Shown here one piece after another: positions 42,537-51,662 of a stretch of 64,000 bases of DNA. How positions within the stretch are numbered: position 1 is the first letter of the stretch; the number at the start of each line of letters is the position of its first letter. The position numbers and the translations under genes are program-made. Where the stretch lies: positions 1 through 64,000 of the forward strand of contig CALROG020000017.1 of the NCBI GenBank assembly GCA_943369755.1, given 5' to 3'. The notes beneath the pieces were generated by a model. The model was not told the origin of the DNA. It searched no databases and was given only the letters and a program-made list of their open reading frames with translations. The DNA is from CALROG01 sp943369755. GTDB lineage: Bacteria > Pseudomonadota > Gammaproteobacteria > Burkholderiales > Burkholderiaceae_C.

Positions 42537-43828
42537 GCCAGGGCCTCCCTTCGCTTGATCTCTTTTTCGATGTACTCCTGGATCGCGCCCCACTCGCGCG
42601 CGAACTGGCGACGCGTGACTTCAAACAGGAACAGGCCGGTAAGCATCACGAAGCCGGCCCCAAACCAGCTGTTCAGGCCCTTGGCATTGAGCGCGACGCC
42701 AAGGAAACGCAACTCGGAACCCAGCGCCGCATTCAACTGCAGGTGATAGACCATCTCGATCATGGCGGCGGCACCGGTCAGCGCAATCAGTGCGGTGACA
42801 CCGAGCGCCAGGTAGCTCACCCAAAGCTGGCGCAGCTTCCCAAAGGCTGCCACACGCAGGTTCATCATGATCAGGCTTGCCACCCCGCCAGGGGCATACA
42901 TCACCATGAACAGGAACACCAGGCCCAGATAGAGCAGCCAGGCCTTGGTGAACTCGGACAACAGCACGAAGGCCAGCACCATCAGAATGGCACCGATGAT
43001 GGGCCCGAAGAAGAAGGTGGCCCCCCCCAGGAACACAAACAGGAGATAGGCCCCCGAGCGGGCCGCACCGACCACCTCCGATGTCACGATTTCAAAGTTA
43101 AGCGCCCCCAGCCCACCAGACACGCCTGCAAAGAAGCCGCTGATGCAGAACGCAAAAAACCGGACTTTCTGGGTGTCGTACCCGACAAACTCGACTCGCT
43201 CCGGGTTGTCTCGTACAGCATTCAGGATGCGCCCCAGCGGCGTACGCGTAAAGGCGAACATCAGGGCAGTGCAGACAAACGTGTAGATCGCGATCAGGTA
43301 ATAAAGCTGGATTTGCGGGCCAAAGGTGATGCCAAAAGGCTTGCTGCCGGCAACCCGGTTGCTGGAGATGCCGCCCTCGCCGCCAAAAAACTCGGGGAAC
43401 ATCAGTGACATGGCCCAAACCAGCTCACCCAGGCCCAGCGTAATCATGGCAAAAGGTGTTGCGGCTTTTTTGGTTGTGACCCAGCCAAACAACAGCGCAA
43501 AGCCCAGTCCGGCCAGGCCGCCGACGATGGGAACCAGGCTCACCGGCAGCGCAAAGTCGCCCTTGCCAACAACATTGAGCATGTGAATGGCCAGAAACGA
43601 CCCCATGCCTGAATAAACAGCATGGCCAAAGCTCAACATGCCGCCTTGCCCGAGCAGAATGTTGTACGCCAGGCAGACAATGATGGCAATGCCCATCTGG
43701 CTCAGCATGGTGTGCGACAGAGAACTGGTGAACACCAGTGGCGCGGCAAACAACAGCAGCGCGAACAGGCTCCAGATGATCCAGCGGCCAATGTTGAGTG
43801 GCTTGAATCGGTAGTAGGCTGCGGCCAT
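42533..43828 (-). CDS. livM: Branched-chain-type ABC transporter permease LivM
   Basis: 431 residues from ATG at 43828; the upstream extension to 43948 lies in livH. About ten membrane spans. GQGGMLSFGHAVYSGMGSF and FFGPIIGAILMVLAFVLLSE are conserved permease segments. It is longer than the roughly 350-residue average because of a C-terminal pair of extra hydrophobic stretches (near residues 360-405) and a charged tail. It follows livH by one base. Together they form the channel of the importer. Confidence 0.92.
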   Translation of the reverse strand: MAAAYYRFKPLNIGRWIIWSLFALLLFAAPLVFTSSLSHTMLSQMGIAIIVCLAYNILLGQGGMLSFGHAVYSGMGSFLAIHMLNVVGKGDFALPVSLVPIVGGLAGLGFALLFGWVTTKKAATPFAMITLGLGELVWAMSLMFPEFFGGEGGISSNRVAGSKPFGITFGPQIQLYYLIAIYTFVCTALMFAFTRTPLGRILNAVRDNPERVEFVGYDTQKVRFFAFCISGFFAGVSGGLGALNFEIVTSEVVGAARSGAYLLFVFLGGATFFFGPIIGAILMVLAFVLLSEFTKAWLLYLGLVFLFMVMYAPGGVASLIMMNLRVAAFGKLRQLWVSYLALGVTALIALTGAAAMIEMVYHLQLNAALGSELRFLGVALNAKGLNSWFGAGFVMLTGLFLFEVTRRQFAREWGAIQEYIEKEIKRREALA

Positions 43829-43829
43829 C

Positions 43830-44777
43830 TCAGCCCTCCCTTGTGCCAAGCAGACCCTTGGGTCTGAAAATAAGAATGAGAACCAGCAAGAGGTAGGGCA
43901 GTATTGCCGCCACCTGCGATATCTTGACCTTGAGAACAACCCAGCCAAATGTGGATTCGTTGATCACCATGCCCAGGAACCGCAGGCCATCGGCAACGCT
44001 GCGGTCGCTGCCAACGGCAAAAGCGTCCATCAGCCCGATCAGCAGTGAAGCCACAAAGGCCCCAGGCAACGACCCCATGCCGCCGACCACCACCACCACA
44101 AAGATGATGGACCCAACAGAAGCCGCCATGGCCGGCTCGGTTACAAACTGCGCACCACCGACTGCACCAGCCAGGCCGGCCAGCGCGGCACCGCCACCAA
44201 ACACCATCATGAAAACCCGAGGCACGTTATGCCCAAGCGACTCAACTGCGTGCGGGTGCACCAACGCCGCCTGAATGACCAGGCCAATTCTGGTCTTTTT
44301 CAGCAGCAACCACAGTGAGGCCAGCATTGCAAACGCAACGCCCATCATGAATACTCGAAATGCCGGGAACTGCGTCCCAAAAATAGTAAATGCCGGGTAG
44401 TCAAGCCACACCGGCTTGCGGTAGTCCATTGCAGAACGACCCCAAATCAACTGGACGACTTCAAGAATCAGGTAACTCAACCCAAAGGTAATCAGCAGTT
44501 CGGGCACATGGCCAAACTGGTGGACCCGGCGCAGGCAGTATTTCTCAAACAGCGCGCCCAGCAGCCCGACCACCAACGGGGCTGCGATCAGCCCCGGAGC
44601 AAACCCGATTGACGCGCTCACGGTGTAGCCAACGTAGGCTCCCAGCATGTAGAAGCTCGCATGCGCGAAGTTCAGAACCCCCATCATGCTGAATATCAGC
44701 GTCAGGCCCGAACTCAACATGAACAGCAGCAAGCCGTAGCTCAAGCCATTCAGCAATGAAACGGTGAAGAATTCCAT
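43830..44777 (-). CDS. livH: Branched-chain-type ABC transporter permease LivH
   Basis: 315 residues with about eight hydrophobic spans. LNGLSYGLLLFMLSSGLTLI and MGVLNFAHASFYMLGAYVGY are the classic LivH N-terminus; VVVGGMGSLPGAFVASLLIG is the conserved cytoplasmic loop for the ATPases. It lies downstream of livK with a hairpin terminator between them, so it is probably made at a lower level than the binding protein. Confidence 0.93.
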   Translation of the reverse strand: MEFFTVSLLNGLSYGLLLFMLSSGLTLIFSMMGVLNFAHASFYMLGAYVGYTVSASIGFAPGLIAAPLVVGLLGALFEKYCLRRVHQFGHVPELLITFGLSYLILEVVQLIWGRSAMDYRKPVWLDYPAFTIFGTQFPAFRVFMMGVAFAMLASLWLLLKKTRIGLVIQAALVHPHAVESLGHNVPRVFMMVFGGGAALAGLAGAVGGAQFVTEPAMAASVGSIIFVVVVVGGMGSLPGAFVASLLIGLMDAFAVGSDRSVADGLRFLGMVINESTFGWVVLKVKISQVAAILPYLLLVLILIFRPKGLLGTREG

Positions 44778-44793
44778 GTCCAGGAGTCCAATT

Positions 44794-44822
44794 CAAAAAA
44801 AACTGGGGCACCAGGTGCCCCA
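44794..44822 (-). terminator. Hairpin plus T-run between livK and livH (attenuating terminator)
   Basis: TGGGGCACC (44804-44812) and GGTGCCCCA (44814-44822) are perfect inverted repeats around one base. On the minus strand the stem is followed by a run of eight T (44795-44802 as A on the plus strand), the form of an intrinsic terminator. Reading the minus strand it comes after livK and before livH, so it probably reduces read-through into the permease genes. Confidence 0.7.
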
Positions 44823-44834
44823 TCTGAAAGCCCT

Positions 44835-44854
44835 GGAGCGGCCAGCGCCGCTCC
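44835..44854 (-). other. Second hairpin just after livK
   Basis: GGAGCGGC (44835-44842) and GCCGCTCC (44847-44854) form a perfect 8-base stem with a 4-base loop, 12 bases past the livK stop and before the terminator-like stem. It has no T-run. It may protect the livK transcript 3' end. Confidence 0.5.
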
Positions 44855-44866
44855 GATGGCTTCAGT

Positions 44867-46099
44867 TCAGGGACGCTTCATCTGGCAGGACGTTGGGGTG
44901 GACGCCACGTAGGGCTCCAGCTGCTTGACCACCGCAAAGTTGAAGCCGGTGTTCTCTTCGCTGTAGGGGTTCTGGGCGGTCGCTTTGGTCCACTTGCTGA
45001 TGAACATGTGCTGTTGCAACTGGTGGTCAGCCTTGCGCATGGTGGCTTCGCCGGCCGTGCCCTTGAAGCTCATGCCGCTCATGGCGGTGGCCACCTTGAC
45101 GGGGTCGGTGCTCTTGGCGTTGGCCATGCCCTGGGCCAGCATGTTGATGCCCAGCAAGGTCTGGAAGGTGTAGAAGTCGTCGTTGAACTTCTTCTTGAAC
45201 TCGTTGCGCAACTCACGCAGGTCACCGCCATAGTTGGAATGGCTGATGGCGACCTGGCTCACGTTCATGTCTTTGCCCTGTGCCAGGGCAGTTGGGGTGC
45301 CCGACACGCCTGCATAGTAGGCATACAGCGGAACCTTCATGCCGGAATCATTCAGCGCCTTGACCAGCAGGGTCATGTCAGTGCCCCAATTGCCGGTGAC
45401 GATGGTGTCGGCGCCAGCGGCCTTGATCTTTGCGACGTAGGGCGCGAAGTCCTTGACCTGGCCGAGCGGGTGCAGTTCGTCGCCGACGATCTTCACGTCA
45501 GGGCGCTTGCGCGCAATGCCTTCCTTGAAGTAGCGAGCCACCTGCTGGCCGTGCGCATAGTTCTGATTGATCAGATAGACGTTCTTGACTTCTTTCTGGT
45601 CCTTCATGTAGCTGGTCAGGGCCTCCATCTTCATGGTGGTGTCGGCGTCAAGACGGAAGTGCCAGAAACTGCAACGTTCGTTGGTCAGTGCCGGGTCAAC
45701 GGCGGCGTAGTTGATGTACACCACCTCCTTGCCGGGGTTGCGCTCGTTGTGCTTGTTGACGGCGTCCTGAATGGCAGCTGCAGCGCCCGAACCGTTGCCC
45801 TGCGTGACGTAGCGAAAGCCCTGGTCGATGGCGGCCTTGAGCGCGTTCAGGCTTTCCTGGGGCGAGCCCTTGTTGTCGAAGCCGACAACTTCAAATTTGA
45901 CGCCCGCCGGATTTTTTGCACCGCCATAGCGCTCGGCGACGAACTGCCAGCTCTTGAGCTGGTTTTGTCCGACGTTGGCAAATGGTCCTGAGAACGGATC
46001 GATGTGGGCGATTTTGACGGTCTCGCCCTTCTGGGCGAACGCGCCACCTGCCACCATCAGAATGGCGGTGGCGGCGACGGTTTTCATTGCAAATTTCAT
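44867..46099 (-). CDS. livK: Branched-chain-type ABC transporter substrate-binding protein (LivK family)
   Basis: 410 residues. The N-terminus MKFAMKTVAATAILMVAGGAFAQ is a signal peptide cleaved after AFA or AQ; there is no lipobox. VKIAHIDPFSGPFANVGQ and VVGFDNKGSPQESLNALKAAI are typical of periplasmic family-4 binding proteins. AAGADTIVTGNWGTDMTLLVKAL follows in the second lobe. The start has a strong AAGGAG site (AAGGAGACATCC before ATG). The ligand is not evident; in an acyl-CoA block, aromatic or short-chain acids are as likely as amino acids. Confidence 0.92.
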   Translation of the reverse strand: MKFAMKTVAATAILMVAGGAFAQKGETVKIAHIDPFSGPFANVGQNQLKSWQFVAERYGGAKNPAGVKFEVVGFDNKGSPQESLNALKAAIDQGFRYVTQGNGSGAAAAIQDAVNKHNERNPGKEVVYINYAAVDPALTNERCSFWHFRLDADTTMKMEALTSYMKDQKEVKNVYLINQNYAHGQQVARYFKEGIARKRPDVKIVGDELHPLGQVKDFAPYVAKIKAAGADTIVTGNWGTDMTLLVKALNDSGMKVPLYAYYAGVSGTPTALAQGKDMNVSQVAISHSNYGGDLRELRNEFKKKFNDDFYTFQTLLGINMLAQGMANAKSTDPVKVATAMSGMSFKGTAGEATMRKADHQLQQHMFISKWTKATAQNPYSEENTGFNFAVVKQLEPYVASTPTSCQMKRP

Positions 46100-46266
46100 G
46101 GATGTCTCCTTGGTTGACTGACAGCGCGCAGGGTACTGGTTTTTGTGCAGTGCAACGCTCAGGGAATGCCCCTAAGCCGCGAAATTTCTATCGCACAGGT
46201 GACAGAAGATTTTTTGCGGGTGACTCGGGGGCAACTCATCAAGCGCTGTGGCGTATCAACCGGTAT

Positions 46267-47895
46267 TCACGCGGAAGGCAGCTTGTAGTCCTTCAAGGTC
46301 TCGCGCAGCTTCATCTTCTGCATCTTGCCGGTGGCCCCCAGTGGAATGGCGTCGACAAACACCACGTCGTCAGGGATTTGCCACTTGGCCGTCTTGCCCT
46401 CGTAAAACTTCAGCAGCTCTTCACGGGTGACATCGCAGCCCGGCTTCTTCACCACGGCCACAATCGGACGCTCGTCCCACTTGGGGTGCCGCACACCAAT
46501 GCACGCGGCCATGGCTACCGCCGGGTGCGCCACCGCAATGTTCTCGATGTCAATCGAACTGATCCATTCGCCACCGGACTTGATCACGTCCTTGCTGCGA
46601 TCGGTAATCTGCATGTAGCCATCAGGGTCAATCGTGGCCACGTCTCCGGTGGGGAACCAGCCATCCACCAGTGGGTTGCCGCCCTCCCCCTTGAAATACT
46701 CGCGAATCACCCAGGGGCCCTTGACATACAGGTCGCCATAGGCCTTGCCGTCCCAGGCCTGTTCCTGGCCTTCCTCATTGACGATTTTCATGTCGACGCC
46801 ATAGATCGCGCGGCCCTGCTTGAGCCGGATCGTCATCTTTTCGCTGTCAGACAGGGCCAGGTGCTTGTTTTTGAGCGTGCACAGCGTGCCCAGCGGACTC
46901 ATTTCGGTCATGCCCCAGGCGTGCAGCACTTCGACGCCGTATTCGTCGTTAAAGGCGGCGATCATGGCCGGCGGGCAGGCCGAGCCGCCAATCACCGTGC
47001 GTTTGAGCGTCGAAAAGCGCAGTCCGGCCGGCTTCATGTGGCCCAGCAACATCTGCCAGACCGTGGGCACGCCTGCCGCGTAGCTCACACGCTCGGCCTC
47101 TATCAGCTCGTAGATCGACTTGCCATCAAGCGCGGGGCCGGGGAAGACGAGCTTGGCACCGACCAAGGCCGCCGAATAGGGAATGCCCCAGGCATTGACG
47201 TGGAACATCGGCACGACCGGCAGAATCGCGTCGCGTGCGCTCAGGCACATGACATCAGGCAGTGCAGCAGCATAGGCATGCAGGATGGTCGATCGGTGGC
47301 TGTACAGCGCGGCCTTGGGGTTGCCGGTGGTGCCGCTGGTGTAGCACATGCTGGAGGCCGAGTTTTCGTCAAAACTTGGCCAGGTGTATGACGCGGGCTG
47401 CACACCGATCCAGGCTTCGTAGCTGATGAGCCCTGGAATGCCGGTGTCCGCCGGCAGTCTGTCGGCGTCGCACATCGCCACCCAGGTCTTGACCGTGGTG
47501 CACCTGGCATGCACCGCCTGGATGATCGGCAGAAAGCTCATGTCAAAGCACAGCACCTGGTCTTCGGCGTGATTGGCAATCCACACCACCTGGTCGGGGT
47601 GAAGGCGGGGGTTGATGGTGTGCAACACGCGGCCCGAGCCGCTGACGCCGAAGTACAGCTCCAGGTGCCGGTAGCCGTTCCAGGCCAACGTGGCCACCCG
47701 CTCGCCAAAGCCGGTCTTCAGCCCATCGAGGGCATTCGCCACCTGTCTGGCGCGGCCTGCCACGTCGCGCCAGGTGTAGCGGTGAATGTCGCCTTCAACC
47801 CGGCGCGAAACGATTTCGACGTCGCCGTGGTGGCGCTGCGCGAAATCAATCAACGAAGAGATCAACAACGGCTGGCTTTGCATCAAACCCATCAT
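46267..47895 (-). CDS. AMP-dependent acyl-CoA synthetase (fatty-acid--CoA ligase)
   Basis: 542 residues from ATG at 47895, which has AAGGAG 8 bases upstream. CYTSGTTGNPKAALYSH is the AMP-binding P-loop motif, HAWGMTEMSPLG the A5 motif, DGWFPTGDVATIDPDGY the A7 motif and DRSKDVIKSGGEWISS the A8 hinge. The ending ATGKMQKMKLRE holds the catalytic A10 lysine. It activates a carboxylic acid to its CoA thioester, the entry step for the beta-oxidation genes downstream. A palindrome at 47997-48012 lies upstream of it. Confidence 0.93.
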   Translation of the reverse strand: MMGLMQSQPLLISSLIDFAQRHHGDVEIVSRRVEGDIHRYTWRDVAGRARQVANALDGLKTGFGERVATLAWNGYRHLELYFGVSGSGRVLHTINPRLHPDQVVWIANHAEDQVLCFDMSFLPIIQAVHARCTTVKTWVAMCDADRLPADTGIPGLISYEAWIGVQPASYTWPSFDENSASSMCYTSGTTGNPKAALYSHRSTILHAYAAALPDVMCLSARDAILPVVPMFHVNAWGIPYSAALVGAKLVFPGPALDGKSIYELIEAERVSYAAGVPTVWQMLLGHMKPAGLRFSTLKRTVIGGSACPPAMIAAFNDEYGVEVLHAWGMTEMSPLGTLCTLKNKHLALSDSEKMTIRLKQGRAIYGVDMKIVNEEGQEQAWDGKAYGDLYVKGPWVIREYFKGEGGNPLVDGWFPTGDVATIDPDGYMQITDRSKDVIKSGGEWISSIDIENIAVAHPAVAMAACIGVRHPKWDERPIVAVVKKPGCDVTREELLKFYEGKTAKWQIPDDVVFVDAIPLGATGKMQKMKLRETLKDYKLPSA

Positions 47896-47996
47896 GGGGA
47901 CTACTCCTTGAGGCACTGAAAAAACTGGAACTTGCGCGCCACCCAAGGGTCGCGCAGCTGGCGAGTCTCATTCTGGCGCAGCACTGCGGCAAATTC

Positions 47997-48012
47997 TGTC
48001 GTTCGCACGACA
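47997..48012. promoter_or_regulatory. Palindrome between the acyl-CoA synthetase and selO genes
   Basis: TGTCGT (47997-48002) and ACGACA (48007-48012) are perfect inverted repeats around TCGC. It shares GTCGTTC with the inverted repeat before the FadB-like gene. It is about 100 bases upstream of the acyl-CoA synthetase start and about 60 upstream of selO. A shared regulator is inference. Confidence 0.4.
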
Positions 48013-48072
48013 ACTGGCTGGTGTTAACCCTGAAGGCACCGCGTCCAATCCCCAACGGCGACAATTGGCGGC

Positions 48073-49581
48073 ATGAACAAGCCCGCAGACATGGCACCCG
48101 ACCTGGACCTCGGTGTGCGCTGGAGCAACAGCTTTGCCGCGCTAGGCCCCGAGTTCTACACTCCGCTGGCGCCCACCCCCTTGCCCTCGCCCTACTGGGT
48201 GGGCACCAACCGTGCACTGGCGCGCGAGCTGGGTCTGGATGAACAGTGGCTCGCCTCTCAGGCGGCGCTGGAGGCCTTCACCGGCAACCTGAAGATTGCA
48301 GGTACCGCGTCACTGGCCAGTGTGTACAGCGGCCATCAGTTCGGCGTGTGGGCCGGTCAACTGGGGGACGGCCGGGCCATCTTGCTGGGTGAAGCGCATA
48401 CCGCTGCCGGGGCGCAGGAGTTTCAGCTCAAGGGCAGCGGCCTGACGCCCTACTCGCGCATGGGTGACGGCCGGGCGGTACTGCGTTCCAGCATCCGCGA
48501 GTTCCTGTGCAGCGAAGCCATGCATGGTTTGGGCATACCGACCTCGCGCGCCCTGTGCGTCACGGGTTCAGACGCACCGGTACGGCGCGAACAGATCGAA
48601 ACCGCGGCGGTTGTGACCCGGGTGGCACCCAGCTTTATCCGTTTCGGGCATTTTGAGCACTTTGCCGCGCGTGACCAGATCGGGCCGCTGCGCGCGCTGG
48701 CCGACTACGTGATCGACCAGTTCTACCCCGAGTGCCGCCGCAACCCCGGTTCTGCCGGCCCGGCGCAAAGCCCACGCAACCCGTATGCCGCATTGCTGGA
48801 AGCGGTGAGCCTGCGCACGGCTGAGATGGTGGCGCAGTGGCAGGCCGTTGGCTTTTGCCATGGCGTGATGAACACCGACAACATGAGCATCCTGGGTCTG
48901 ACGGTGGACTACGGCCCGTTTCAGTTTCTCGACGGGTTCGTGCCAGGCCATATCTGCAACCACAGCGACGGTGCGGGGCGCTATGCCTATAACAAGCAGC
49001 CCAATATTGCTTACTGGAACCTGTTTTGCCTGGGCCAGGCGCTGCTGCCGCTGATTGAAGAGCAAGACCTTGCCCTGGCCGCACTGGAGCCGTTCAAAGA
49101 CCGGTTTGCGCTGGCCCTGCAAGCCCGCATGTGCGCCAAACTGGGGCTGGCCGATGTGCAGACCGGTGACCGTGCGTTGATTGAAACCATCCAGAAGCTG
49201 CTGGCGGCCGACGCAGTGGACTACAGCATTTTTTGGCGCCGCCTGTCCAACGCAATGGCTGCCAGTGCCTTTGAGCCGGTGCGCGACCTGTTCCTTGACA
49301 GGCCTGGATTTGACGCCTGGTTGCTACAGTATTCAGAGCGGCTCACGCAATCAGGACGCGGGCTGGCGGCCGATTTGATGCTCAAAACCAACCCAAAATA
49401 TGTGTTGCGCAATCACCTGGGTGAGCAGGCCATCCGGCAGGCGAAGCAGCGCGACTATTCAGGCGTTCAGACCTTGCTCACCCTGCTGCAAGCCCCATGT
49501 AATGAACACCCGGGCCACGACGACTATGCTGCATTCCCGCCCAACTGGGCGGCCAGCATTGAAATCAGCTGCTCCTCTTGA
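48073..49581 (+). CDS. selO: SelO/YdiU protein adenylyltransferase
   Basis: 502 residues. YSGHQFGVWAGQLGDGRA, QLKGSGLTPYSRMGDGRAVL and RSSIREFLCSEAMHGLG are the N-terminal nucleotide-binding motifs; HGVMNTDNMSILGLTVDYGP holds the metal-binding asparagine and aspartate of the pseudokinase fold. The protein ends in SCSS, where the eukaryotic homologue has selenocysteine. The family transfers AMP to serine, threonine or tyrosine of proteins linked to redox balance. It is first in a plus-strand run with msrB 8 bases later, which fits a shared oxidative-stress role. Confidence 0.95.
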   Translation: MNKPADMAPDLDLGVRWSNSFAALGPEFYTPLAPTPLPSPYWVGTNRALARELGLDEQWLASQAALEAFTGNLKIAGTASLASVYSGHQFGVWAGQLGDGRAILLGEAHTAAGAQEFQLKGSGLTPYSRMGDGRAVLRSSIREFLCSEAMHGLGIPTSRALCVTGSDAPVRREQIETAAVVTRVAPSFIRFGHFEHFAARDQIGPLRALADYVIDQFYPECRRNPGSAGPAQSPRNPYAALLEAVSLRTAEMVAQWQAVGFCHGVMNTDNMSILGLTVDYGPFQFLDGFVPGHICNHSDGAGRYAYNKQPNIAYWNLFCLGQALLPLIEEQDLALAALEPFKDRFALALQARMCAKLGLADVQTGDRALIETIQKLLAADAVDYSIFWRRLSNAMAASAFEPVRDLFLDRPGFDAWLLQYSERLTQSGRGLAADLMLKTNPKYVLRNHLGEQAIRQAKQRDYSGVQTLLTLLQAPCNEHPGHDDYAAFPPNWAASIEISCSS

Positions 49582-49589
49582 AAGAACCC

Positions 49590-50000
49590 ATGACCAAGAT
49601 CCAGAAAACCGACGCGCAGTGGAAGGCCCTGCTGGCGCAAAAAGGGGCCGAACCCATGGCCTACGACGTCACACGCCATGAGGCCACCGAGCGCGCCTTC
49701 ACCGGCAAGTACGCCGACAACAAGGACCCGGGCACCTATGCCTGCATTTGCTGCGGCAAGCCTTTGTTCGATGCTGCCGCCAAGTACGATTCGGGCACCG
49801 GCTGGCCCAGCTACTTTCAGCCGCTGACGCCGGACGCGGTTGAGACCAAAGTGGACGGCATGATGTGGATGAAACGCACTGAAGTGCACTGTGCCGATTG
49901 CGACGCCCATCTTGGCCATGTGTTTGAAGACGGCCCGGCCCCCACCGGCCTGCGTTACTGCATGAACTCAGCGTCACTGGACTTCAAGAAGCAAGCATGA
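49590..50000 (+). CDS. msrB: Peptide-methionine (R)-S-oxide reductase
   Basis: 136 residues from ATG at 49590; a TTG at 49578 is the only upstream alternative. CICCGKPLFD and HCADCDAHLGHVF give the two CxxC pairs that bind zinc, and GLRYCMNSASLDF holds the catalytic cysteine. It repairs the R-epimer of methionine sulfoxide in proteins. Its stop overlaps the yciB start by 4 bases. Confidence 0.95.
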   Translation: MTKIQKTDAQWKALLAQKGAEPMAYDVTRHEATERAFTGKYADNKDPGTYACICCGKPLFDAAAKYDSGTGWPSYFQPLTPDAVETKVDGMMWMKRTEVHCADCDAHLGHVFEDGPAPTGLRYCMNSASLDFKKQA

Positions 50001-50542
50001 AACTGCTGATCGATTTTTTCCCCATCATCCTGTTCTTTGCGGCGTTCAAGTTCGCCGACATCTACATTGCCACTGGCGTTGCGATTGCCGCCACCATCGT
50101 GCAGATTGGCTGGCTGCGCTACAGCAATGGCAAGGTCGAGCCGATGCAGTGGCTCAGCCTGGGGGTGATCGTGTTGTTTGGGGGGGCCACCCTGATCGCC
50201 CACAACGAAACCTTCATCAAATGGAAACCCACCGTGCTGTACTGGCTGATGGGTGGCGCGCTGCTGGTGGGGCAACTGCTGTTCAAAAAGAACCTGCTCA
50301 AGTCCCTGATGGGCGCGCAGATGGAATTGCCCGACGCCGCCTGGCGCACCATGAACTGGAGCTGGACCGGCTTCTTCGTGGTGATGGGCGTCATCAACCT
50401 CTGGGTGGCCTTCAACTTTGACACCGACACCTGGGTCAACTTCAAGCTGTTTGGCGGGCTGGGCCTGATGGCCGTGTTTGTGGTGGGCCAGGCGCTGTAC
50501 CTGGGCAAATACCTCAAGGCCGACGAGCCCGGGCAACCATGA
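49997..50542 (+). CDS. yciB: YciB/IspA-type inner-membrane septation protein
   Basis: 181 residues with five hydrophobic spans. LIDFFPIILFFAAFKFADIY at the N-terminus and KPTVLYWLMGGALLVGQLLF in the middle are strongly conserved in YciB; NWSWTGFFVVMGVINLWVAF follows. It is linked to intracellular septation and envelope assembly in other bacteria. It overlaps msrB before it and bolA after it by 4 bases each, which supports coupled translation. Confidence 0.95.
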   Translation: MKLLIDFFPIILFFAAFKFADIYIATGVAIAATIVQIGWLRYSNGKVEPMQWLSLGVIVLFGGATLIAHNETFIKWKPTVLYWLMGGALLVGQLLFKKNLLKSLMGAQMELPDAAWRTMNWSWTGFFVVMGVINLWVAFNFDTDTWVNFKLFGGLGLMAVFVVGQALYLGKYLKADEPGQP

Positions 50543-50811
50543 GCGCAGGCACCGGGGTCACCGCCTTGGCCATGCAGCAGCGCCTGGCGCTACTGCTGGC
50601 ACCCACTCAGCTCGAAGTGCTGGATGAAAGCGCTGCGCATGCCGGGCATGCGGGTGCTGATGGCACTGGCGCCGGAACCCACTTCCGGGTGCGAATTGGT
50701 TCACCTTTGTTTACAGGAAAAACCCGCGTTGCAAGGCATCGCCTTGTGTATGATGCGCTGCAAGTTTTCATTGACCGGGGTGTCCATGCCCTGGCAATTG
50801 AAACACTCTGA
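50539..50811 (+). CDS. BolA family protein
   Basis: 90 residues. LEVLDESAAHAGH, THFRVRIGSPLFTGKTRVARHRLVYDAL and GVHALAIETL are the class II KH-like BolA fold motifs, including the histidine in the 'RHRLVYDAL' helix. These proteins often act with monothiol glutaredoxins in iron-sulfur handling. The yciB-bolA-ppiC order is common in Burkholderiales. The start is in an ATGA overlap. Confidence 0.9.
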   Translation: MSAGTGVTALAMQQRLALLLAPTQLEVLDESAAHAGHAGADGTGAGTHFRVRIGSPLFTGKTRVARHRLVYDALQVFIDRGVHALAIETL

Positions 50812-50829
50812 ACCTCTCAGGAACCCCAT

Positions 50830-51615
50830 ATGAAGAATCACACCTTGTCCGCCCTTGCTGCGGCTGTCCTGGTGGGCGCTTTCGCCCTGCCCGCCCTTGC
50901 TCAAAACCTGGCCATCGTCAACGGCAAAGCTGTGCCCAAGGCCCGTGCCGACGCGCTGGCGCAGCAGATCGCCAAGTCGGGCCGCCCGGTCACGCCAGAA
51001 ATGCAGGCCCAGCTCAAGGACGAAGTCATTGCCCGTGAAATCTTCATGCAAGAAGCGCAAAAGCGTGGCCTGGACGCCTCTGACGACTACAAGGCCCAGC
51101 TCGACCTTGCGCGCCAGACCATCCTGATCCGCGAGCTGTTTGCCGACTACCAAAAAGCCAACCCGGTGACCGATGCCGACATCAAGGCCGAGTACGACAA
51201 GTTCGTGGCGGCCAACGGGGGCAAGGAATACCGCGCCCGCCACATCCTGGTGGAAAAGGAAGACGAAGCCAAGGCCATCATCGCCAGCCTCAAAAAGGGC
51301 GGCAAGTTTGATGAAATCGCCAAGAAGCAGTCCAAAGACCCTGGCTCGGGTGCCAACGGTGGCGACCTGGATTGGGCCAACGCCGCCAGCTACGTGCCCG
51401 AGTTTTCATCCGCCATGATCAAGTTGACCAAGGGCCAGGTGACCGATGTACCGGTCAAGAGCCAGTTTGGCTTTCACGTAATCCGCCTGGACGATGTGCG
51501 TGACGCGCAGTTGCCCAAGCTGGAAGAAGTCAAGCCACAGATTGCCCAGCAACTGCAACAGCAAAAGCTGGCCAAGTTCCAGGACGATTTGCGCGCCAAA
51601 GCCAAGATCGAGTGA
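50830..51615 (+). CDS. Periplasmic peptidylprolyl isomerase (parvulin/PpiC-SurA type)
   Basis: 261 residues. A signal peptide (MKNHTLSALAAAVLVGAFAL, cleaved after PALA) is followed by a helical chaperone part (residues 27-130) and one parvulin domain (residues about 130-230: RARHILVEKEDEAKAI, GSGANGGDLDWANA, FGFHVIRLDDVRD). It isomerises prolyl bonds and aids outer-membrane protein folding. It ends the plus-strand run and is followed by a strong intrinsic terminator. Confidence 0.93.
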   Translation: MKNHTLSALAAAVLVGAFALPALAQNLAIVNGKAVPKARADALAQQIAKSGRPVTPEMQAQLKDEVIAREIFMQEAQKRGLDASDDYKAQLDLARQTILIRELFADYQKANPVTDADIKAEYDKFVAANGGKEYRARHILVEKEDEAKAIIASLKKGGKFDEIAKKQSKDPGSGANGGDLDWANAASYVPEFSSAMIKLTKGQVTDVPVKSQFGFHVIRLDDVRDAQLPKLEEVKPQIAQQLQQQKLAKFQDDLRAKAKIE

Positions 51616-51637
51616 GGGGCTTGCTGCCCAAGCAATG

Positions 51638-51662
51638 AAGCGGCCTTCTGGCCGCTTTTTTT
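51638..51662 (+). terminator. Intrinsic terminator after the parvulin gene
   Basis: AAGCGGCC (51638-51645), a TTCT loop and GGCCGCTT, then a T-run to 51662, form a textbook Rho-independent terminator. It ends the selO-to-parvulin run. The T-run overlaps the stop codon of the convergent DUF1624-type gene at 51661. Confidence 0.88.
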
